From contig JAIUCV010000023.1 in the NCBI GenBank assembly GCA_026724425.1, positions 7,445,958 to 7,509,957 of the forward strand: a stretch of 64,000 bases of DNA, read 5' to 3'. The translations under genes and the position numbers were made by a program. Of the stretch, positions 22,234-36,500 are shown piece after piece (positions within the stretch are counted from its first letter, which is position 1; each line of letters begins with the position of its first letter). The notes beneath the pieces are model-generated. The model did no database searches and was not told where the DNA came from. It worked only from the letters and a program-made list of their open reading frames with translations. This stretch comes from Erythrophleum ivorense. Taxonomy: Eukaryota > Streptophyta > Magnoliopsida > Fabales > Fabaceae.

Positions 22234-25200
22234 CTTAGTGTACCAGCATCTCATATCACCTCATGACAAAAAGATTTTGTATTGAATTATTTTTATATGA
22301 CCCAATGGCGCGTAGAATTTAGGGATTAAATTTAAGTAAACTTTTTAAAATGTTATCATGTTTTTTTAATGCAAATATAAAATGAGGATAAAATAAGTTA
22401 AAAGATCTAAATGTTAAACTATTAAAAAAATTAGTTATCATATATTTATTGAACAACCTAATGAAAAATATTTGAAATTACACGGTCAAAATATATACTT
22501 AGTACATAGGCCTCGCAGATTTTGAACCCTCTTATAAAGAAGGCCAACAATGTTCAACCTGCCATGGCGGAAAGTTAAATAGGATTGGACTAACCATAGT
22601 GGCAGAAAATTTTCAATTTTTAAATTAAAAAGTAAATAAATTTTAAAGTATCAGTTGGTTAAAGTGAATGGATGTGTGAATACCCTATCATACCGCTAAT
22701 TTATTGTGATTAATTTAGTTATAATATCATCAATATAATCGTGACCCAAAAATTAATAATCATCAATTTAGTTTTAACGAAGTTAGTATCAACATTACAT
22801 TTTTTAAAAATATTAAAATTAAAATGAGGACAATAAAATTGTAAAAACTAAATTAATATCTTTAAAATTTTTTAAAGATCAATACATAGATTACTCTTAA
22901 TATGTTTATCATCCAAATCAATGAGATTTTTTTTCACTTTTTCAATTTTTATTAAGATAGTTAAAATTTGGTAAATTAGTAAAAAATTAATTTAACAATT
23001 TTTATAATGTCTTTGTTTCTCAACAAGTAGGCCCTCTTAACCACTATTCTTAGAATTGGATTAAATCGATCAATTTAATTAGTCACATTAAAATCTATCC
23101 CTGACTTAGTTCGGTTAGCCTAAAAAATCAATCAATTAAAAAATTAGTTAAAAACCAATTGAACTTATCAAAAACTAGCCAAGTGATTAAAAACAAATTG
23201 GTTAAAAATCAATTTAAATTGGTCTAAAGCTTTTTTAAAGAAAGATTATATATATATATATATATAATAATAATAAAATAGTTCATCTTGAATAAATTTA
23301 AAAAATAAAAAGTACTGAAAGAAAGAAAGGGTTAAAATATAAAGAAATTAAAAAAGAGAGAGAATATAAAAAAAGATACATATTTAACTATTTTTTATAC
23401 TTACTCTCTAAGGTATCCTACCTCATAGTAATATTTCTATTAAATATCAAGGTATTTTTGCCAAAACTGCCATTTGTAATTTTGTTTTTCTTAATCTTTT
23501 AGTGATCAATGAATTCTTAATATAATTTAGAAATTCTAAAAGTTTAATATTAAATATTCTTAGTATTTAATCACAAATATTTTTTAATTAAAAATTATTC
23601 TTCAAACATTTTAAAAATATTAAATTAATAATTAAATATTTAAAACTTATTAATATTTATTTGTTATATTAGAATTTTAATATATAAAATTTTAAATATA
23701 TATACATTTAATTATTACTAATTAGATCATAATCCATTTGATTAATAAACCATAAATGAGTATTTCTACTAATTTAATATGTAATTTAATTTGAAAAACA
23801 TTGCTCTTAACTTTTTTTGAAATAATTTTATTTGACACTTCACCAGTCCTATTAAATAATAACTAGAATCCATATGGGTAAGACAAAGCTTAGCTAAATA
23901 ATTTTAATTATGCTTATCTGAATCATATTGGACCAACTGGTAAATTACCCATTTATCCGATCCAAATATGTCTCAAAACTGGCCTAGCTCAGAACCAGCC
24001 AAACTCAATTTGGAGTGAAAATCAACTTTAAGGTCACGATTGAACTGGTCTACATTACTTATGCAAAATTGTAATGTTCCATGTCTCAAACCTCTGCCTC
24101 CCTCGAGCAAGAAGAACGTCTCCTCCATTGAAGAGGTGAGTGTATTCAATCATAATATGCAACATTTGATATTTATTATGATTTTATTTCATTTAGCAAA
24201 ACTAAATGGAAAGACTTATTCGAAACCGTGACCACTTATAAGACATAACTGCACCTTTGCCATTAAAGCAACATTGTTGTCTTACATTTATTTGCAAATT
24301 TTTAATATATTACATAAATAAAATAAAATAAAATTCATATAATATTTATTAAAATTAAGTAAATGTATTTTAAGCAAATTAAAAATTAAATATTATGTTG
24401 GGTTTGATTTATTTTTATGTATAATTATTCATAACATGTTTTAAAATTTATTATTATTTATTCATTATTATTTATTGTTTTAAATTTTTAATATATAAAA
24501 TAATATTTATTTATTTAATTATTACTTGTTCGACTATAATTCAATTATAGTTAAATCAATAAACTATAAATTAGTGATTTTATTGATTTAATAATCAATC
24601 TAATTTTAAAAAATATTAATTTTAACTCCTCATCTAAGTTTCAAACTTCATTCTAGATAAAAACATCAAATGTATATTATGAATTTTTATCATGAAACCC
24701 CCAAGTATAAAATTGTTTTATAGGTATCATCCATTAACCAATGAGTTTTGGCTCAGTGTTATTGAAATAGACTGAAAACTCTGAATTTCAATTTCAATTT
24801 AGTCACTATGTATACATCAAGAAATTGAAAGAAAGCTTGATGCCCTTTGGCCACTTAAATAATAAAGATGTCTTCGGTTAGTAATACATCATAATCCAGA
24901 ATCGGGATCTCGTTCAACCAAATAAAGTCATCATATTATTTAATTTACTAATTCGTCATGATAAAAGAGCCTGGTCAACATCCACAAAAGCTCATGCTTT
25001 ATATACTTTACAGAGCCTCTTGCTAACTTTCTCTCTCTCTCTCTCTCTTTTGTTTTTATGACAATGATTATAATTAATAACTTCATAAAAGCAACACCGG
25101 TCTTTAGGTGATGCAGGGCCATCATCTCCTTCATTTTTCTTTTTTGAAGCAACTAGCTAGTCTTTCGTACTCATAAACAATTTTTCCATTTCTGTTTTGT

Positions 25201-28200
25201 TTGTAATTTTCATAGACTTAGGCCCAAAGTACCAAATGTTTTAGTTCGCCTTTCAATTATTTGGTAATTAAAAAGAAAATCTTGTCCCTTCATTTTAAAA
25301 CAAATCGTCCAGGATATGATATTGTGATGTTTGCGCTCAGCTAAAATGGCCTTCGAATGGAGGATGTTCATCAAATTATTTATATGCCATCCTCATGCTT
25401 ATTCTTTCTTTATAATTCTAAGGGATTTCAATTGTTATTTGTTTGATTTTGAAATGTTTAATTATAATGCAAAAAATTGCAAATGAAGTTTGCTTTTGAT
25501 TCCCATAATGACAATGCCAGACATAAATACGTCCTTTTTTCAAAGGGTATCTTGCGGGTAGGATATTAATTAATCTCTTTTGAGTTATACAGCAGTTAAA
25601 GAATGTTCTTATCAAATTAGAATTTCCAAAACTTAAACACTTGACCGTCCTAAGATTCAAACAATTACTATTACTACAACCAGCCAATGTTGGATAAAGT
25701 TTCTTATTTAAACTACATAAATCATAAACATTTTAACCGGCTAAGGTAAACCATATAATCACTCTTCTTCTTGCCTCTTGCGCCATAATTAATTCTCTAA
25801 ATTTTCGAAACCAGAAATTTAAAGATGGTACGTATAATGGGACCTTAATCACGGGATTCTCCAACCCCCCCCCCCCGGTCTTCTTTTTTTCTCTAATTGA
25901 TTGCACATTATGTCAAATAAAATCACCTGTTCTCATTCATTTAGCTCGTGATCATGCATGACAATAATTCATGACAACACATCAAAGCTTTTACAGCTGC
26001 TATTGAATAATGATCTAGCTAGTTACTGTAATGCTTTACAGCTTACAGAATGGCATTAATTTGACTATTAGATTTGCTTATAGAGTAAGCAAGTTTGTTA
26101 GAACAGAATAATTTTTTTTTTTTGATGGAATGTTAGAACAGAATAATGATTGATTGCCTTTTCATTCTTATGCTACTCTTTGCAGTTTTCCTCACTGTAA
26201 AATTGGTCAAAATATTGAACATCTTTTTGACAATATCAATTCTCATTCAATTTTTCTCTTGTTACTGGGTAGGTTTAATTATGTTTTAAAGTTAAAAAAA
26301 TTATAATTATTAGTCTTTAACATAATGCAATTTTTTTTTCTTAACTTATCTTAAAATTAATCAACGGTGAACACAATTAGCTTATGATGTATCAAACAAC
26401 CTCTCTACAGCAATATTCTTAGGGTTGAAATAGTGACCTTATTCTCTAATATATATTTTCGGATAACTTTTCTTTTTAACAATTGTTCAATATAGAGCCT
26501 TTTTTAAAAAATATATTTAATTTTTACAATTAAAATATGACTAAAATATCTTTAAAAATAATATTGGTTTCCTATATTAAAATATAATTATTATGGATAC
26601 TATTCAGTCATAACAGTTTAGATTGCTTCAACTTAATTTAATCTGATTCTAAACGGTCTAAACCATTTGAGGATTATAATTCATTGAGTCTCATTTAATG
26701 AATTAACACAATAAATTGTCTAAATTACTCTAAACAAAACAATTCTAGTACAATAAAACACCTTATCAAATAAGTTTTACAATTCTACTAAACAATTTAA
26801 CCTTCATCAGCCTCTAAAACCTGTAAATAGAGATCTACAGCTAGACTAGGGGGGAGGAAGAAACCATCAACTTCACCTTCACTTGACCATATACACAGAG
26901 TTAGCTTTAAGCTTGGTAATTTTACTTTGTTTAATTATTGTGTGTGTGTCTCTAAACTATTTAAAACAAGTTGTTATCTCTTTATCATTTTTCATTCTTT
27001 TTTTACTATCCTATCTTATTCTTTATCATGATACCAACAGACTGACTCGGAAATAATAATTTATTAAAAAAAGTTTTAAAATTTCATTTATATGTAGTTT
27101 TTATGTTATTTTAAAACTTATAAATTTAATTTATTCTAAAATTGTATAATTCTACAATAATGCTTTTGTTTATTAATATGTTTAATACAAATGTTATCTT
27201 GAAATTAAATTATTATCTATAAATTATTTGTTTAAGAAATTAGTTTGTGAATATATTTTTAGTTTTGAATAATTTATTTTTTAACAAATAATTTTATAAT
27301 TTTTTAAAATTAAAAAATCATTTTATATATTAGTCAAGTATATATTTAATGCTGTAATTTATATAAGTAATATATACATGGTTATTTTTTTTATCAAAAT
27401 AAGTATAATTGTAACTTATTTTCTATTATAGAAAAAGTAAGTGTAAAACAATTTTTTATTTCATGAGAGGTAAGAATATATCTTTAAAACAGAAGGAAAA
27501 CTGTATAGTTTAAATATTTCTTGAAAGAAGAGAGAGAAATTTTTTTAATAAAACTTTAAAACTTAAAACTAAGAATTTACCACTAGCAGAAAGTTATGAC
27601 AATTAACTACGGAATAACTCTATGTTCTTAACTCTATGTTGCGAGAGTTGATGAGGGCAATAAACTTTCAATGTGCCAATAAACTATATTTTCAGTTCTT
27701 TTAATTTTTTATAAAATTATTTAATTTTTTCTTGGTTGGGAGAATATAGCAAAGAGAGAATGAACAAATTGAGTCTAACTTAAGAATTATGTATTGCTTA
27801 ATTTTTGAATAAGATACAATAACTTTTCTCCCTTGGTCAAGAGAAGTATCAAAAGCAATTAGTAATTACCAGTACCGGTATATTTATTTGGGATGAGATG
27901 ACCACTTTCAAGGATAGCAATCAATTAGAAGGTACTTAGGAATCAATGCTTATTACTACCTAGTCTCTTAGGCTTTTGAGATATCTCCCTTATCAATTGA
28001 ATATTGGCAATGTGAGGTTAATCATTTTAGATATGTGAGATTAGTACATCAGCAAAGTTCTCATAATACTTTTCAGTTTTGATTAAACTAATGTTATTCT
28101 TTTAGTTTACATATGGGAATAATTTTGCCAATTCAAATTCAGCGCAGCATGTAAATTTAAATTTAAGACATAAAATTTTTCGTAATTTACTTCCCCCCTT

Positions 28201-28230
28201 TTTTTTTCTCCCTAATGACTTGTTACTTCA
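22234..28230. other. Long AT-rich gene-free stretch
   Basis: Contains dispersed low-complexity repeats with AACCAATT/TTGGTTAAA motifs (23040-23230, 23940-24030), a (CT)n run at 25030-25049, TA repeats at about 23247-23266 and a poly-C run near 25866. A short frame at 24058-24140 ending in a GTGAGT donor-like site was not recognised. No gene supported. Confidence 0.45.
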
Positions 28231-28745
28231 GGGTATGTTTAGTTGAGAGTTTTTGGAGGAGAGAAGAGGAGGATAAAATGTTTGGTTGGATAAAATTGGA
28301 GGAGAGGGGAGGGGAGGGGAAGAGAGAGAAGTGAAGGCAAATTTTTCTCCCCTCCAAATTGGGGAGTTTTGGAAGAGAGGGGAGAAAAGGGATATTTTTT
28401 AAATTATAATTTATTTTATTGTCCTTTAATATTTTAATATTTTAATATATTAATATTTAATAAAAATTAAGATAATTTTTTATCAAAAATTAAAAATAAA
28501 AAAAAATTAGAATTCATAATTTTTTTAAAAAAATATTAATATAAATAATTTTTTTATAAAAAATAAAATTAAAATAATATAATGATAAATTTATCTAAAT
28601 ATAATTATCTCCCCTCCTCTTCTGAACCAAACAATAATCTCCCCCTTCCTTCCCTCTCCTTCCTTCCAATAAAAAAGAACTCATTAAAACTCCTTCCCTT
28701 TCTTCCGTTAACTTTTTCATCCCCTCCGTTGAACCAAACGAAGCC
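28231..28745. mobile_element. Tourist/Harbinger-like MITE, 515 bp
   Basis: Left end GGGTATGTTTAGTTGAGAG pairs with the inverted right end GGCTTCGTTTGGTTCAACGG. The next ~100 bp on each side are purine-rich and pyrimidine-rich respectively, as expected of long imperfect inverted repeats, around an AT-rich centre. Flanking triplets are both TCA (28228-28230 and 28746-28748), matching a 3 bp duplication. It lies about 470 bp beyond the cyclin stop codon. Confidence 0.65.
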
Positions 28746-29211
28746 TCAAGGAAGTGAAAAATGCAAGATTCCAACCCGTAGAAACATGCATAGTTGAAGT
28801 GATAAAAGGACAAAAACAAAAATTTGAGAAAATAAGAACTTATAATGTATAATTTGTATTTAGACATCAAAAAATCCTCCGACTAAAATTCATTATACTC
28901 TCATTTTCCTCGTGAAGAAACAAAACAAATTTGTACTTGGATCTCATTTTGCAATATCACTTCTTAGATATACAATTAAACCGATCTGTACACACACAGC
29001 CTTCTTTTGCTGGCAAAAAAAAAGAGCACAAAGTATTATAAGGTTTCCTTATTAGATTTTTCAATAAAAATATGACAAGTGAATATTTTTACAGCTTAGT
29101 ATAACATGTCTATGTCTTTCAAATGTGTTCTTTCACATGTCATATTTTTATAGGGTAACCAAATGTGCCTTGTCAGAAAAAAGTAATCTCGAACAGCAAA
29201 ATTCCCTTAAT

Positions 29212-30510
29212 CTACAGAGTCACACTGGGAATCTGAGTGTATTCTTCTCTATTTTGCCTTGCTCTGATCTCTTCTGCACATCGTAGGGTCCTTTCGATGT
29301 GGTAACCTCCTCCAATGCTAACTTCCCTCTCTAAATGGCAGCAATAGCTCTCAAACACACTCACGTTTACATGCAACTTGAAACCCACCAAGAATAGAAA
29401 TTCAAGCTCCAAGTTGTTCAATTCATTTGTTGTCAACCCACCAACTCTTGCAAAGTAGGAATTTCTGTAATTCCTGTCATATAAAGAATGCATTTTCTTA
29501 TTAGTCCATTTTGCCCTGTTTCAATTTCAAAGTCACATAAACATCATCCACCAACATCTTGGTGACCTAACACTTTGGCAGTGATAGAGACTGAAAAGTA
29601 TAAACTTTGTCTCATTTCAAGAAAACCCTTACCAAATATGTAGCTAGGACAAACTTTTACCTTCTCAATTGATGTAAAAATCATTGTTGGTTACATGGTT
29701 CCTCTACTTTTACATAACTTTCAATTCAGTCCCCAAAATTAATACAGATAATGTTGTTCCTAATTCAATTTTCTCCATATGTCACACACAATTCGTTAAT
29801 TTCGACGTTAGATGCCATCAATAACTCACTCAAATTCAGTGTTCATGTCGACAAACTACAAAATTTGACATCAAATTTTGAGAAAGGAGTGGTAAAATTG
29901 AATCAATTTTAAATATACGATTACAATATTGCTTGTTTTTAAACTAAAAAGGACCCCAGATCAAATTTTTGATGAAACTAGAAGGAACGAAGGTGTGGTT
30001 AAGCCGATAATAACCCCCAAAAGTTAATGCATCTTAGGTGTATGTAAAAATTCCGCAGAGAAAAAAGTTGAAAAAAAGAAAAAAGGAGAAAACTTACATG
30101 TCTTCTACATACTTAGAAGCCACCATTATAGTTGTAATGAGAAGCCTGTGTACATTTCTGGCATTGATTCGAAACCCAGGATTGTTCTGGCAAAACCGAT
30201 CGATATAGACATAGGCGACAACATACACAGATGGGCCTGCGCGAGTGTACCGAAAGATTCTCTCCAGATAGGACTGAATGGTCAAATCAGGGATCTCTCT
30301 GCAATCGAAGATGTTGGTGCTGATGGCTTTGGACAAAGCCCAAGAACAATTCTTGACTATTCTCTCTGTTCTGGCCATGCTCCTCTCAATCAAAGAAGCG
30401 AGAACGTTTATCACTAACGGGGTGCTTGAATCTTCTTGGTATGTGTAGGAATACAAATCAGAGCGTAGCTTTCTCGGGGAAATTGTCAGGGAAGAAGAAG
30501 AAGAAGCCAT
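29212..30510 (-). CDS. CYCU2-like: P/U-type cyclin, two exons, 224 residues
   Basis: Plant P-type (also named U-type) cyclins are PHO80-like partners of A-type CDKs and link cell division with nutrient and hormone signals. Exon 1 is 30098-30510 and exon 2 is 29212-29473. The 624 bp intron (29474-30097) has GTAAGT donor and a GACAG acceptor and splits the Met codon AT|G. Start at 30510 gives MASSSSSLTISPRKLRSDLY, the family N-terminus; the upstream in-frame ATG at 30603 lies on the far side of the TATA box. The cyclin box includes IPDLTIQSYLERIFRY, GPSVYVVAYVYIDRF, NVHRLLITTIMVASKYVED and, in exon 2, LNNLELEFLFLVGFKLHV and ESYCCHLEREVSIGGGY. It ends after a short variable tail at TAG 29212-29214. 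Length and intron position match Arabidopsis CYCP3/CYCU2 proteins from memory. No defect seen. Confidence 0.95.
29474..30097 (-). other. Intron of the cyclin gene
   Basis: Starts GTAAGT, ends TGACAG, 624 bp, phase 2. Removing it joins the two halves of the cyclin box without a stop. No other feature seen in it. Confidence 0.93.
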
Positions 30511-30587
30511 GTAGAAACAGAAGGGGAAAGGAGGCTCCAAAAGGGATTGGTGGGGTTTTGTTAGCGTTAAGGTTTTGGCGAAGGGAT

Positions 30588-30597
30588 TATATATATA
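30588..30597 (-). promoter_or_regulatory. TATA box of the cyclin gene
   Basis: Minus strand TTATATATATAA-type core lies about 80 bases upstream of ATG 30510. A start about 30 bases downstream would give a 5' UTR of roughly 50 bases with no upstream ATG. It argues against translation from 30603. Confidence 0.7.
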
Positions 30598-30603
30598 AGC
30601 CAT

Positions 30604-33521
30604 AAGGGGTGAACATAGTAGGCACTTGGGGGAGGGAGGTACTGATAAAATGTGTTGGTCAAATTTGGTCTGAAAAAAAGTTGGAAATACTATTATATTT
30701 CAGTTTTACTTTAACATTGAGTACTGTCGTATTTTTTTTTAAATAAGTAAATAATTTGTGTAATTTTAGAATTTAATTAAGTAAGTTACACAATTTTTTT
30801 AATTTTTAAAATATATATTTTAGTCTAATTTTAATTTGTTTTTTACAAAAATAACTTCTATTAACTTAAATATATATTAAATAAAATTTTTTTGGAGCAG
30901 AGATTAAAAGTCATTTAAATATGTACAAATAAAAATAAAAAATAATGAATTTTGTTTTTATTAAATTTAACAAAATTTTAAATTGAAATTGAGTATTTTA
31001 GTTAAAAAATATATATTTAGGTCACCTATATATTTAGAGAAATACTAGTTTATAGATTGAGTTTACTTTAATACTTTGTGTCTATAAAAATAAGCAAATT
31101 AAGTTAATAATAAAAAGGTAGATAAACATACAAAAAGGTTTAATATAGGTCCTTTGCATTTATTTCTTTAAATGCATGAGTAAATTTAGTGAGTAAGACT
31201 TATTCAATAAATCTTACACATTTTCTCCTCATTTTTTTAAAAATTTACTTGCTAAATGCAAAGATTCTAATTACCAGAAGTTTTATTAAAATAAATATCT
31301 AACATAAATTTTGTATGATTAATTTAATTGAATATTTTTTTAATTAATAGAATCTTGTCTATTAAAAAAATGTTGCTTTAGTTGAAAAGAAAGAGGGAAA
31401 TGACATGGGTTTTGGACAATTGGAAAGAGGGTGGAAGCTTGAAGCTAAAATCATAACTGTAAAGATATGAGTACCTGCTGCTAGTACAAACAATACCAGC
31501 TCAGCTCTAATCATTGTATAATACAAGTAGCCTTTGGGTGCTTGCTTGATGCTTCCATGAAATGAAGGCCTCGCCGACAGTGTAGGAGAGCAAGGGTAAA
31601 ATTGGGAATAAACAAAAAGAATTGGGATTTTGGAGTGGACCCATAAAATTAGGAGTCCAAATTTTTTCATATTTAATTATAATTTATATGAAAAAATAAA
31701 TGACACAATAAATATGAGTTTATATAGATTTTACTGAATCATACTTATTATATCACTTTTTTTTTCATTTAAAATTTTTTAAACATGAAAAAACTTAAAC
31801 TACAAAATTAGACCTAGCCAAAGAGATTTAGGATTTATTTGATTTTGTTTTGATTTTAATATTTTTAAAATAGATATTTTTTAAAATAAATTTTGAAAAC
31901 AAAAAAATTAAAAAATACATTTGAATTATTATTTTAAAAAATCATTATTTTTTATCTTTTTCCCCTATTCTGCATAATAAAAGTTAACATAACATCTAAA
32001 AAATATTTTAATTTTTTTGTTTTTGAAAATATAATTTTATTTTTATATTTTACAAAATATTTTTTAAAAATACATTATCAAATAAATTTATTTATTTATT
32101 TGTTCTTAAAAACCAAAAACTCACAACTCCCAATACTGTGAGTAGGATTCACACGTGCAACAGGTTTGGCTCATTGCTTTTCCAACTTGCTCCCCTCCCA
32201 CGTGCTTCTTCTTCTTCTTGGTTGTTTCCTCAGTCAGTGGAAGATCCAATTTTTTTTTTTTTAAGATTTAGTTAAATTATATATAATGCTGCTTTATTTT
32301 AAAAATTATATTTTAATTCTCTTTTAATTTATTTTTTTAATGAAGTTAACTTTTTATCTAATAGTTTTTATTTTAAAAAAATAAAATTATTTAATTATTT
32401 TTACTATCAAATTAAAAATAAAATTATAATTTTATATTAAAAGTTAATATCAACTTAGATGTCTTTATTATTAATATTAAAAATAATATTACAATATTAT
32501 GTTGTATAAAAAATTAACTTCTATAACAAAATTTAATTGAAATGAAAGTTTCCATAATATATATCAAAATATTAAAAAAGTTAAACATAATTTTGATATC
32601 AATTAGTAACAGTCTCATCCTGCTAGTAATAACTTTTGAAAATTATTAGCAATGTTTAATTAATATGCTAGTAACCAATACCTTTAAGTAGCTAACAATA
32701 TCACAATGACAAATTGATACTAATTATACCCTCAAAATGCTGATAACTATACATCCTCACATTAGTAGTTACCTATCAATACATTAGTAAAATATCACCA
32801 ATACATTTTAAAACTGTTACCAGAACAATGTAAAGTTTTTTTTTCTTGGCCTGGAGTTATGATTGATTTTACTAGTATATTTAACTTTTTTAATATGCAC
32901 CATAAAATCCATTGCTTAAGAAACTAAGAAAAAATTGTTTGGTTATTTATTGTAAGGATTTGTGATTAGAGCTTACAAGAGCAAATCACTTACCTTTTTA
33001 GCCAAAACCAAAGGCAAGCTGGGTATAGTAAAAAAAAAAAAGGTAAAAAAAAATTATATAAAATGTCTATTTTATTTTTATAATTATTATTTAATATTAT
33101 TTAATAATTATTATGTAATCATTAAAAATAAAGAAATTAAAATCAATTTTTTCTCCAAATATTATTTGGACCAATTTTACTGCAAACTTCAAGTTTAATT
33201 TGGAAAAATTGGAAATACATTTCACCGCGAAAATAGCAAGCTCCATACTTTTTTGCTGCAGTGGGGACCATTCCATCACAATAATTGAGACTTGATTTCT
33301 TTGTCTGCTGCTCATCTATTCGTATTTCAAGTACAAAATTGGGTACCGACGCCCATAATTCATGTTCCGTTAAATTTAAAAAAAAAAAAAAAGAGGAAGA
33401 AGATGATGATAACGATGAATCTGGCAATTTAATGTCTTGGCAGGATTTTCGTGGCCAGAGAATCGAGCACAAGAAGGGACGAGTCTTTATGGTTCCTTTT
33501 GTTCAAACTGAGCTATCTGCC

Positions 33522-33558
<37 letters not shown>

Positions 33559-36500
33559 GTCTTAATTAATAATTTAATATAATAGAGACTTGTATTTAGA
33601 AAATAAAATAATATAATTAATATAAACTCACAAATAAAAAAATTTAATAAATTCTTCTGGTAAAAAATTGAAAAATAATTTTTATCTTATATTTTGCTTC
33701 TTTTAAAATAAAGAATATTAAAATAAAAAAATAAATAACTAAAATTACCCCCAAAAAAAAAACAATAAAGAGTTTAAATCTGTTCAACTTAACTAGTATT
33801 TTGTTGTTGCTGCACCAGAGAATCTACTGCCATTAACAAAGGTACTCTCATGTCCTTAAGTTGACCCAAGCAGACAAAATTCTGAATCAGGCACAGAAGT
33901 CTAAGCTCAGAAGGATTCTTTCGGATCTTGCAAGCACCTGCTGCACTCACTCGTGCATTCACAAAAATTCTGAATCATGGAAACTTATGAGAAAGATAGA
34001 GATAGGAAGAGTCAAAGTGAAGCAGAAGCCTAAAATTATGCAAATAATAAAACACCTTGTATAATACTTTGTAGTACCGTAGGAGATCCAGTGACCTTGT
34101 ATAACCTGCAATTATCTAATATGGTTCAACTTTTTTTTATTAATATACACAAGTTCTGAAGTAATTCGTTCTTTTATAAAGAAAAAAATTTTATACGTTG
34201 GATTCAATTAACATTAAAAAAAAATTAGAAACCTAAAATTATGTAAATAATAAAACACCTTTCACTTCCCCCCCCCCCCCAAAATGTGCTGATTCACCCA
34301 TGCTATTTTTTCTAATATTATTCCAATTTTCAAAAAGTCGAATTCTCCCTAAGTAGTAGCAACTCTATTTGTAATTTGCCTTTTGCAATAAGAAAAATTA
34401 CAGTTAAAAATCTTAAATAGAAAACATTTTTATATTAAACAATCTTAAAATTTAAAAATATTTTAAGATAAAAAAAATTTAACTTGAGGGCTCAAACTTT
34501 AATTCTTTTACGCAATTTAGATTTTTAGTTGTTAAATTTTTAAAATAATTTTAAAGTTTAAAATCTTTTTATATAAATATTTTTAATTTAAAATTCTTAA
34601 TTATAATTTTTCATTGAAAATACCTGGGGGAACAAATAATGTGAAGAAACTAAGACTAACTTGAAAGAAAAATAAATTGTGAGTACATCTGAAAATTTGA
34701 GTTAACTCAGAGCACGAGAGTCGGGGCTGCACTCTGACTCCTTTGTCCATTTAATTGTTTTTTATTGTAATTTAACAAATTTAGTGTTGAACTAGTTTTT
34801 TGTCAATCAAGTAGAAGATCTTTCAAGAAAATTTAAAAATGGCTGTTTAAAATCTTCATTTTAAGTTACTTATATAATTAATTATAAGAGTCATAATCTC
34901 AAACAACCAGCGAAATTTATTTTTATTTACCTCCTCAAATTTATCAAAAATAAAAATTTTGCGAGACAAGTAATCAGATCTTTGGTAAATTTTTATCAGG
35001 CACTATGAGGCTTATTCTTCTCTAGCTTTATATAAAACTCTGAAGAGACTTTTAGAGCTATTACTATAAGGAAACATTAACCCTAACAATTGCAGAGAAA
35101 TTATGGCTAGTGCCTTATGGGAAGTGTTTAATTCACTTCCGCTTAACAATTAGCTGAGTTGTCCAACGCTATATCTGGGATGTACAGTTTTTAAAGAAGA
35201 AATTATAGTGTAATTTAGATATTCTGCAATAACTGCATACCTTGTGCAGTTGAGAAGAAGAAAATTCTTTTATATATATTCGATATATCACCTCATTTAC
35301 ACACTAATTAGTAAAATAAAACTAAATTAATAAACCTAATATAATAGTAATGTTATAATAAATAATAGAATATACGTTTTATACAATATTCTGTTTACGT
35401 GATAATAGAATAGTGAAAAATTAAATATGAGATCTAATTATATAACTTTGTATTATTCTATTAGTAGATTTATCTCATTTTGTTTGATTTAAATTTTTTT
35501 ATTAAATAGAATATAAATAATATAATACTTTAAAGAGCGTATGAGAATTTCTCATTAGTGAGAGACGAGAAATAGAAGCATGGGTCCTATACTTGGTCAA
35601 ACTTCATTGTTTGTTTTTCTCTTTTCAACTTCACAGGTAAAAGATTTATTTGATTACAGTGAGATATATTTACCAGTTAGATATCAATGTCATTGAGGAT
35701 TGCCCATTCAGAGAGGATTGCCCATTCGGAGTAGATTGTTTAAGCCCGGAGAGAAAATGGAACGTTTGACCTTACACATCAAAGGTCATTTTTACAGAGT
35801 AGGAGGCTGTTAGAGAGTATTTCATGTTTGACCTTTCTAGCTGTTTCTCTCAAGACACTATTGAAACTTTCCATCTGTTTTTCTTTCTTTCTTCTTATTT
35901 TTCTTAATATATATAAAGACATATCTCCAAAGAATCAGACTTATGCTGCTAAAGGATTCTTATTTCCAAAAGGAATGGTTCTGATTTCTGAATCAATTCA
36001 TCATTAATTTGAGACTATTGCTACTGCGTATAAATTATAAAGACACATCTCCAAAGAATCAGACTTGTGCTGGACTGTTAGATACTTAAAACCTTGCATT
36101 TGTCCCTAGAAAAAGGACTCTTCATAATGCCATCATTGCCAAGGAACTGATGATCTCCACTATAATCCATGTAAAAGAATTTACAAAATAAAAAATGATT
36201 TTGCCATATGAAAGCGAATCTAAAAGGCATATATGACAGGTTGAAGGAGATCATATTCATCTTTTCACGTTAGTAAAATTATATTTCATTTGGTTGAATT
36301 AAGATCTAATTATAAAATTAGCACATGAATATCAAATTATAACAAAATTCCTTTAAATTTAAAAATAAAACGGAACATCCTTGAATTTTTAACTTTAGTA
36401 CAAATTAAAGGTAAGAGGCACCATGATTTGTATTGTGACGACAATCCTCGGCCGAGGCTTAATTCTAAACTAACAAAATATTCATTTCTAGTTTTAAAAG

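Noticed and set aside
28600..28870. Open frames of 70-90 codons near 28600-28870
   Set aside because: They lie in or across the inverted repeat of the Tourist-like MITE.
33097..33569. Overlapping frames on both strands ending in Tyr-Ile repeats or Ser/Phe runs
   Set aside because: Composition is driven by A/T homopolymers and the (AT)n run at 33528-33555; no family recognised.
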